Below are positions 59,496-64,000 of a DNA stretch of 64,000 nucleotides, in pieces; position 1 is the first letter of the stretch, and each line of letters opens with the position of its first letter. Location: contig CAITNQ010000424.1 in NCBI GenBank assembly GCA_903893785.1, positions 1 to 64,000 of the forward strand. The letters are read 5' to 3'. The DNA is from an uncultured Gemmatimonadota bacterium. GTDB lineage: Bacteria; Latescibacterota; UBA2968; UBA8231. The position numbers and the translations under genes are program-made. The notes beneath the pieces are model-generated. The model was not told where the DNA came from, did not search any database, and saw only the letters and a program-made list of their open reading frames with translations.

Positions 59496-60923
59496 ATGGA
59501 ACTGGCCCCGGGTGCTCGGATTCATCTGATCGCCGCGTGCGGCACCGCCATGGGGGCACTGGCCGGCATGCTGCGCGAGCGTGGGTACCGCGTCACCGGT
59601 TCGGATACCCATGTATACCCGCCCATGAGCACCTTCTTGAGCCAGATCGGCGTCTGCGTGCAGGAAGGTTTCGACGCGGACCGGCTGGAGCCCCCACCCG
59701 ACCTGGTGGTCGTCGGCAATGCAGTCTCGCGGGGGAACCCGGAGGTCGAGGCCACGCTAGCCCGGCGGCTACCCTACGCCTCCCTGCCCGAGGTGCTTCG
59801 CGAGCATTTCCTGCGCCATCGGCTGCCAGCGGTAATCACCGGAACCCACGGCAAGACCACCACCACTGCCATGGCTGCCTACCTGTTGAGCCAGTGCGGT
59901 CAGGACCCCTCTTTCTTGGTGGCGGGTATCCCCGTCGACTTCCCGCAGCCCTACCACCTTGGGGCTGGGCAGGCATTCGTGATTGAGGGCGACGAGTACG
60001 ACACGGCGTTCTTCGCCAAGCACCCCAAGTTCCTCTATTACCTGCCACACACGGTGGTCATCAACAACATTGAGTTCGACCACGCAGACATCTACGCCGA
60101 CCTGGCCGAGATAGAGCGATCGTTCCGGCAATTGGTCAACATCATCCCAGCCAATGGCCTGCTCCTGGCCAACGCCGAAGACCCGACCGTTGCCGGCCTG
60201 CTGCCAGCAGCCCCCTGTCGGGTCGAAACCTTCGGGCTGCAGGACGACGCCGACTGGGGCGCGGAGAACGTGGTCACGGCATCCGACGGGATGGCCTTCA
60301 CCGTACGCCACGCAGGGTCACGCCTGGGCTCATGCCGCCTTGCCCACCATGGTCTGCACAACGTGCGCAATGCGCTGGCCGCCCTGGCGATCGCCATCCA
60401 TGGCGGCGCAACTGCGGAGGCCGCATTGGCGGCCGTGGGGGGGTTTGGCGGCGTTCGGCGACGTCAGGAGCGCGTCGGGACCGTAGCCGGCATCGAACTG
60501 ATAGACGATTTTGCCCACCACCCCACGGCCGTGGCGGCAACCCTAGCGGCCGTGCGTCTGGCGCGCCCCGTCGGCGCGCTCTGGGTTCTGTTCGAACCGG
60601 CCAGTTCGACCAATGCCAGAGCGTTGTTCGAAGACCAATACGCCGAGGCGTTCCGCGCCGTGGACCATTGCCTGATCGGGCGGGTACCACGGCCCGAACG
60701 GGCGCGTCGCGATCCGCCGTTCTCGCCCGAGCGATTAGCGGCTCACATCGGCCGACTGGGCGGAGATGGCCGCTACATCCCTGAAGCTGCCGACATGGTG
60801 ACCACCGTGGTCCAAGAGGTTCTGCCGGGCGATACGGTGGTGTTCATGAGCAACGGCGGCTTCGGCGGCGTCCAACGCCTGCTGCTGGCCGCTCTCCAGG
60901 AGCGCTACGGCACCCCGGCTTGA
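59496..60923 (+). CDS. mpl: UDP-N-acetylmuramate tripeptide ligase Mpl
   Basis: A 475-residue Mur ligase of the Mpl type, which joins recycled murein tripeptide to UDP-MurNAc. The start RIHLIAACGTAMGALAGMLRERGYRVTGSD is the Mpl variant of the N-terminal Rossmann region; the ATP loop is GTHGKTTT at 116-123; then FVIEGDEYDTAFFAKHPKFLYY and DDFAHHPTAV, both diagnostic for Mpl rather than MurC. ATG at 59496 has AAGGA ten bases upstream; ATG at 59478 is possible. Its presence implies a diderm that recycles peptidoglycan. Confidence 0.93.
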   Translation: MELAPGARIHLIAACGTAMGALAGMLRERGYRVTGSDTHVYPPMSTFLSQIGVCVQEGFDADRLEPPPDLVVVGNAVSRGNPEVEATLARRLPYASLPEVLREHFLRHRLPAVITGTHGKTTTTAMAAYLLSQCGQDPSFLVAGIPVDFPQPYHLGAGQAFVIEGDEYDTAFFAKHPKFLYYLPHTVVINNIEFDHADIYADLAEIERSFRQLVNIIPANGLLLANAEDPTVAGLLPAAPCRVETFGLQDDADWGAENVVTASDGMAFTVRHAGSRLGSCRLAHHGLHNVRNALAALAIAIHGGATAEAALAAVGGFGGVRRRQERVGTVAGIELIDDFAHHPTAVAATLAAVRLARPVGALWVLFEPASSTNARALFEDQYAEAFRAVDHCLIGRVPRPERARRDPPFSPERLAAHIGRLGGDGRYIPEAADMVTTVVQEVLPGDTVVFMSNGGFGGVQRLLLAALQERYGTPA

Positions 60924-60938
60924 GCCGACAACGCCGAG

Positions 60939-61829
60939 ATGAAACTCTTCCGAGTGCTCCTGATCGCGGGCCTTCTGGGCCCGTGGACAGCCACAGCGCA
61001 GGACGCACGCATCGCGCGACTGGGGGCCCAACTGGGCAGCGCGGATCCTGGTCTCAGGCGCCAGGCAGCTGTGGCACTGGGTCGAGTGAGCCTGGTGCAA
61101 AGCGTCGAGTTACTGCGCCGCGCCCGTCCAGCCGAAACGAACACCGCAGTCCGCCTTGAGATCGTCCGTGCGCTGCGCAACATCGTTTTCATGCGGTACC
61201 CGGGCTACCCGCAGGCGGTGACCGCCCTGGGCGAAGCCTGCGACGCCACGCTCGAGAGCGACGAGCTCATTCGCCTGCGGGCGCTGGAGGCCATGTGGGA
61301 GGCGGCCTCTCGCGACGTTCTGGAACCGATCCCTTACCTGAACCGCGGTCTTGCTGATCCCAGTGAGCGTCTCCGCCTGGCTGCCGTGGCCATGCTCCGC
61401 AAGTATGCCGCCCCCTCTACTGTCCAGCCGCTGGGCAACGCGGCTCTCGATCGCGGCCAACCCGATGCCGTCCGCAAGGCCGCTATCGCTGCCCTGGGGG
61501 CAGTGCCGCTAGTTGACCCGGGCCCGGCCGGCGAGGCGACCCTACGCGCCAACCAGAAGGCGGCCGAGGCCTTGGGGACCCAGCCGATCGCCGATGCGGC
61601 ACTCCTGCAGCACCGACAGGAGACCCAAGTCACATACCTCGCTCGCCTGCTGCGGAACCCCCAGACCCAGCCGGAACTGGCTCTGGCGGCAGTGCGGGCT
61701 TTGGGCCAGGTGAAGCACCACTCGGCCGTCGCGGTACTGCAGGAGGTGGCGCTGGGTTACCGCGATGGAGCGGTGCGGAAGCAGGCCAGCCGCGCCCTCA
61801 GCCACGTGCTGGCGCGCCAATACGAGTAG
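60939..61829 (+). CDS. Exported HEAT-repeat protein, unknown
   Basis: A 296-residue protein: signal peptide (MKLFRVLLIAGLLGPWTATAQD), then HEAT-like helical repeats across the whole length (ADPGLRRQAAVALGRVSLVQSVELLRRA; PSERLRLAAVAMLRKYAAPSTVQPLGNAAL; GAVRKQASRALSHVLA). No catalytic motif. It lies 15 bases after mpl on the same strand and may be a periplasmic scaffold. The partner is unknown. Confidence 0.8.
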   Translation: MKLFRVLLIAGLLGPWTATAQDARIARLGAQLGSADPGLRRQAAVALGRVSLVQSVELLRRARPAETNTAVRLEIVRALRNIVFMRYPGYPQAVTALGEACDATLESDELIRLRALEAMWEAASRDVLEPIPYLNRGLADPSERLRLAAVAMLRKYAAPSTVQPLGNAALDRGQPDAVRKAAIAALGAVPLVDPGPAGEATLRANQKAAEALGTQPIADAALLQHRQETQVTYLARLLRNPQTQPELALAAVRALGQVKHHSAVAVLQEVALGYRDGAVRKQASRALSHVLARQYE

Positions 61830-62091
61830 GCGCGCCTCTTCTGCGGACGCGTCGCCCCCAGCAGCGCCCACCCGCACAAGCGCCCATGCGACCCCAGCGT
61901 GCCCCCCGGCGCGTATGGCTGCTCGTGCCGGTAGCGCATGCACCCGAGACCCGGTCGGGGTCGGCGAAGCATTCCGGGCTCGCGGCCCAGCGGAGCATCG
62001 CAACAGGTACCCACAGCCCTGACAACGCGCGCCGCACGAAGAGCTGTCCCGAGCGCAGGGCTGCCGCCAGGCGGGACGCCGCCACCCCGTG

Positions 62092-62235
62092 TTGCTTGAC
62101 CCGGCGGCACCACAGAGCAACGTCGCGGGCCTAAGTCCGCCTATCTTGTTTGACCCGGCGGCACCACAGAGCAACGTCGCGCGGGCCGGCCCGGCTCATC
62201 TTGTTCCAGCTGGCGGCGGCGCAGACGAGACACGC
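62092..62235. repeat. Tandem repeat with 54-bp period
   Basis: Two copies with an identical 32-base core (TTGACCCGGCGGCACCACAG and on) at 62096-62127 and 62150-62181, exactly 54 bases apart, followed by a third, degenerate copy from 62201. Confidence 0.8.
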
Positions 62236-62423
62236 GCGTGTGGCACGGTCACGCCTCCCACGCCTTCCGCCACCCGCCTCGTCACCGAGCAGACGCTACC
62301 CGCCGCGACGGCTATGACCGCAGCCTGGTTCCAGAACCAGAGCTTGCCCACGGGGGCCCCGCCCAAGCCGACCAGTTGCCGACCGAGGTCGAGACACCAC
62401 AGGCCCAACGCCAAAGGGCCGGC

Positions 62424-62455
62424 AAAACAAAAGGGAACGGGCATTGCCCGTTCCC
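62424..62455 (-). terminator. Intrinsic terminator of the exbD/DUF4159 unit
   Basis: Minus strand: GGGAACGGGC-AAT-GCCCGTTCCC followed by TTTTGTTTT. Perfect ten-base stem, 38 bases after the DUF4159 stop. Confidence 0.93.
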
Positions 62456-62492
62456 TCTCGCTTCCGCTTCTGTTCAGATGCTCCGAGATCCC

Positions 62493-63755
62493 TTACTGCG
62501 TGAACTGGCTCACGTTAGCGATACCACCGGGCTGCGTCAGCGCGAACACGATCAGGTTCACCCCGAACTGCAGGCCGCGCTCGCGCGCATCTGCGAACTC
62601 GTCACCCCAATACCAACTGATGTTCAGGTCACTGAAGATCACCGCGACCCGCCCACGCAGTTCAAGCAGTTCCAGAGCGAAAACATTCCCCGACGGCGCC
62701 CCGCCGCGCGGCGGACCATCCGGGAACTCATAGAAGCTGCTGAACAAGGCGTGGTTGTTAGCGATCTTCTGCCACTTGTCGCCATCGCCGCCGAGAACCA
62801 TCGGGTCCTTAATCAGATCTTTGAACTGCCGATCAAACGGGGTCCCGGCCACGCCCGCATCTTTCCCATCCAGACCCGTGTTCGGATCGCTCTGACGGAT
62901 GTCCTCTGCGAAAAGGAATCCCCCTCCCTTGAGGTACTCACCGAGATTCTTCTTCTCAGTGTCCGTAATCTGCAGCGTGGCGCTGTTCCCGGTCATGTAC
63001 AGGAACGGTGCCCCCATGATCTGCGGATCGCTCAACTCCACTGTGTTGCCCTGGATCCGCGCCTTGATGTCCGTATGATCGCGCATGTACCGCATAAGTT
63101 CCTCAACAGCCGTCGGGAACCTGTCTATGTTCTTGTCAGCCAGGTCATAATCGATGACGGTCATGTTGAAGTAGCCCTTGATCTTTCGCTTGTTCGCAGG
63201 ATCTTGGATGATAACGGCCTGATAGCGTCCGATATCAAGATCCTGGACATTGAGCAACTCCTGGTTCAGGCTCAATGCCTCCTGCGTAGCACCGCCGGCG
63301 CCCGAGAGCTCCACCATCTTCACAGACTCAGACGTGGGCGCCATGGCCTTGCTGCCGACCATGGACTCCAAGCCCGCCCTGTTCATGCTCCCCAGACTAG
63401 TTGGCGTTGCACCGATTACATCCGCCGCCCCGCCGCCACCAGACCCGGTTGCGAACATGTCTTGAGATAACTGGACATCCGGTGTCATGGCTGCCGTCTG
63501 CAGCATCTCCATCTGCACCTCGGAGATTTCCGGCCTTTTGGCCAACTCGAAACTCTTCTGCAGGATGGGCCGCGGCGGATCGAAAACGACTTTCTGCACG
63601 GAATTGTCTTCTTCCTTGCCCCCCGCACGGAAGAGCAGGAAGAACGCTACAGCGTGAACCAGGAGCGACAGGATCGCTCCCCCCCGAGCCTCCTTGCGGA
63701 ACTCAGGAGGGGTGAAGACCTGGTGGCCCCCTGTAACGCTCTGCCTATCTGACAT
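62493..63755 (-). CDS. DUF4159 protein with TonB-like N-terminus
   Basis: A 420-residue protein. The N-terminus resembles TonB: a short cytoplasmic part, one membrane helix (AILSLLVHAVAFFLLF) and a charged Pro-containing segment (DPPRPILQKSFELAKRPEISEVQMEM). After a Gly/Ser linker comes a DUF4159 domain (about 205-420): YFNMTVIDYDLADKNIDRFPTAVEELMRYM, LYMTGNSATLQITDTEKKNLGEYLKGGGFLFAEDIRQSD, and HALFSSFYEFPDGPPRGG. This domain is found next to ExbD and MoxR-type genes in diderm bacteria; it looks like a glutamine-amidotransferase-like fold. GGAGG six bases before the ATG. Operon with the ExbD-type gene upstream. Confidence 0.88.
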   Translation of the reverse strand: MSDRQSVTGGHQVFTPPEFRKEARGGAILSLLVHAVAFFLLFRAGGKEEDNSVQKVVFDPPRPILQKSFELAKRPEISEVQMEMLQTAAMTPDVQLSQDMFATGSGGGGAADVIGATPTSLGSMNRAGLESMVGSKAMAPTSESVKMVELSGAGGATQEALSLNQELLNVQDLDIGRYQAVIIQDPANKRKIKGYFNMTVIDYDLADKNIDRFPTAVEELMRYMRDHTDIKARIQGNTVELSDPQIMGAPFLYMTGNSATLQITDTEKKNLGEYLKGGGFLFAEDIRQSDPNTGLDGKDAGVAGTPFDRQFKDLIKDPMVLGGDGDKWQKIANNHALFSSFYEFPDGPPRGGAPSGNVFALELLELRGRVAVIFSDLNISWYWGDEFADARERGLQFGVNLIVFALTQPGGIANVSQFTQ

Positions 63756-63802
63756 CTCCTACCTCCAGGGCCAGGGGCCCTGAGAAATCGCTGCCCCCAG
63801 GT

Positions 63803-64000
63803 CTACCGGATGCCGATCGCTTCCACCCCGTGCTGCTTGAGAATGTCCATCACTACGATTACGCGCTCGTAGCTGGCTTTCTTGCCACCCGAGAAGATGA
63901 CGTTCTTCTCCTTCTGCACATCAGGCGGGAAGAAATCGTTCAGCTTCTTCACCAGGCCTTCCTCGTTGACCTCTACCCCATTCACCTGAATCGTGTTGTT
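63803..64000 (-). CDS. exbD: ExbD/TolR-type protein (5' end outside window)
   Basis: The C-terminal 65 residues of a proton-channel partner protein. Visible sequence NNTIQVNGVEVNEEGLVKKLNDFFPPDVQKEKNVIFSGGKKASYERVIVVMDILKQHGVEAIGIR is the periplasmic domain of the ExbD/TolR family. The rest, including the membrane helix with the conserved Asp, lies beyond the window. Together with an ExbB-type protein it would energise the TonB-like protein downstream. Confidence 0.88.
   Translation of the reverse strand, partial: NNTIQVNGVEVNEEGLVKKLNDFFPPDVQKEKNVIFSGGKKASYERVIVVMDILKQHGVEAIGIR

Larger units (their letters stand above)
61830..62492. other. Non-coding region with 54-bp repeats between convergent units
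   Basis: 660 bases between the 3' ends of the HEAT-protein gene and the DUF4159 gene. It contains the 54-bp tandem repeat and the terminator for the minus-strand unit. Open frames within it have no recognisable sequence. Confidence 0.6.

Noticed and set aside
59038..59612. Repetitive minus-strand open frames with RAWAASWGLAVNARQ-type repeats
   Set aside because: They are translations of the tandem repeat, lack ribosome sites and run into mpl from the opposite strand.
61830..62490. Small genes in the 54-bp repeat region
   Set aside because: All frames are composed of repeat translations or are antisense to each other; no ribosome site or recognisable sequence.

Overview
The window is a GC-rich bacterial chromosome segment with densely packed genes, many sharing ATGA, GTGA or TGATG start/stop overlaps. 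An ExbD-type protein, a TonB-like anchored DUF4159 protein, the murein-recycling ligase Mpl and ribosomal protein bS21 point to a motile Gram-negative-type (diderm) bacterium. The pairing of a DUF6785-type membrane protein with an M28-like/FtsX fusion and an OPT-like transporter, plus DUF4159/ExbD and a FlbD-containing flagellar cluster, suggests an uncultured candidate phylum of the Latescibacterota/Hydrogenedentota/FCB kind. The phylum is an inference, not something the sequence proves.

Layout. 1-1616: end of a DprE1-like oxidase and a DprE2-like reductase. 1597-4328 (minus): PAP2-like membrane protein and RecD2 helicase. 4882-6045: isolated flagellin gene with a strong terminator. 6172-7519 (minus): orphan PqqD protein and a duplicated unknown protein. 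7684-16894 (minus): three-gene membrane operon (DUF6785-type protein, degenerate M28-peptidase/FtsX fusion, OPT-like transporter with an Fn3-like insert). 17149-18074 (minus): Gx-transporter and NusG-II proteins. 18097-21496 (plus): rpsU, a coiled-coil membrane protein, and bifunctional rel with its own promoter. 21553-22998: small unknown protein diverging from hisC.

23047-49604 (minus) is one flagellar cluster of about 26.5 kb. In transcription order: flgB, flgC, an unknown protein, a lytic transglycosylase, fliE, fliF, fliH, fliI, fliJ, fliK, flgD, flgE, flbD, fliL, fliM, fliN, then fliO, fliP, fliQ, fliR, flhB, flhA, flhF, flhG, fliA, an unknown protein, an HDOD protein, a soluble sensor kinase and a DUF2802-like protein. 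The order follows the classical fla/che operon, but fliG is absent from its usual place between fliF and fliH, and motAB is not present. Two near-identical sigma-54 promoters (TGGCATA-N4-TTGCTCCC) lie just before flgB and just before fliO, so the cluster is probably two sigma-54 transcription units. The sensor kinase in the second unit is a good candidate for driving a sigma-54 activator encoded elsewhere.

49865-58700 (minus) is a glycan operon: TPR-like anchored protein, GT2, GT4, atypical SDR, WecA/MraY-type phosphosugar transferase, O-antigen-ligase/TPR fusion, and a membrane GT2. It could build a surface polysaccharide or modify proteins, possibly flagellin. 58701-59495 is a non-coding divergent region with a palindromic promoter and a degenerate 134-bp tandem repeat, followed by mpl and a HEAT-repeat protein. 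61830-62492 is non-coding and holds a 54-bp repeat. The window ends with a DUF4159 protein and the C-terminal part of an ExbD/TolR protein (minus).
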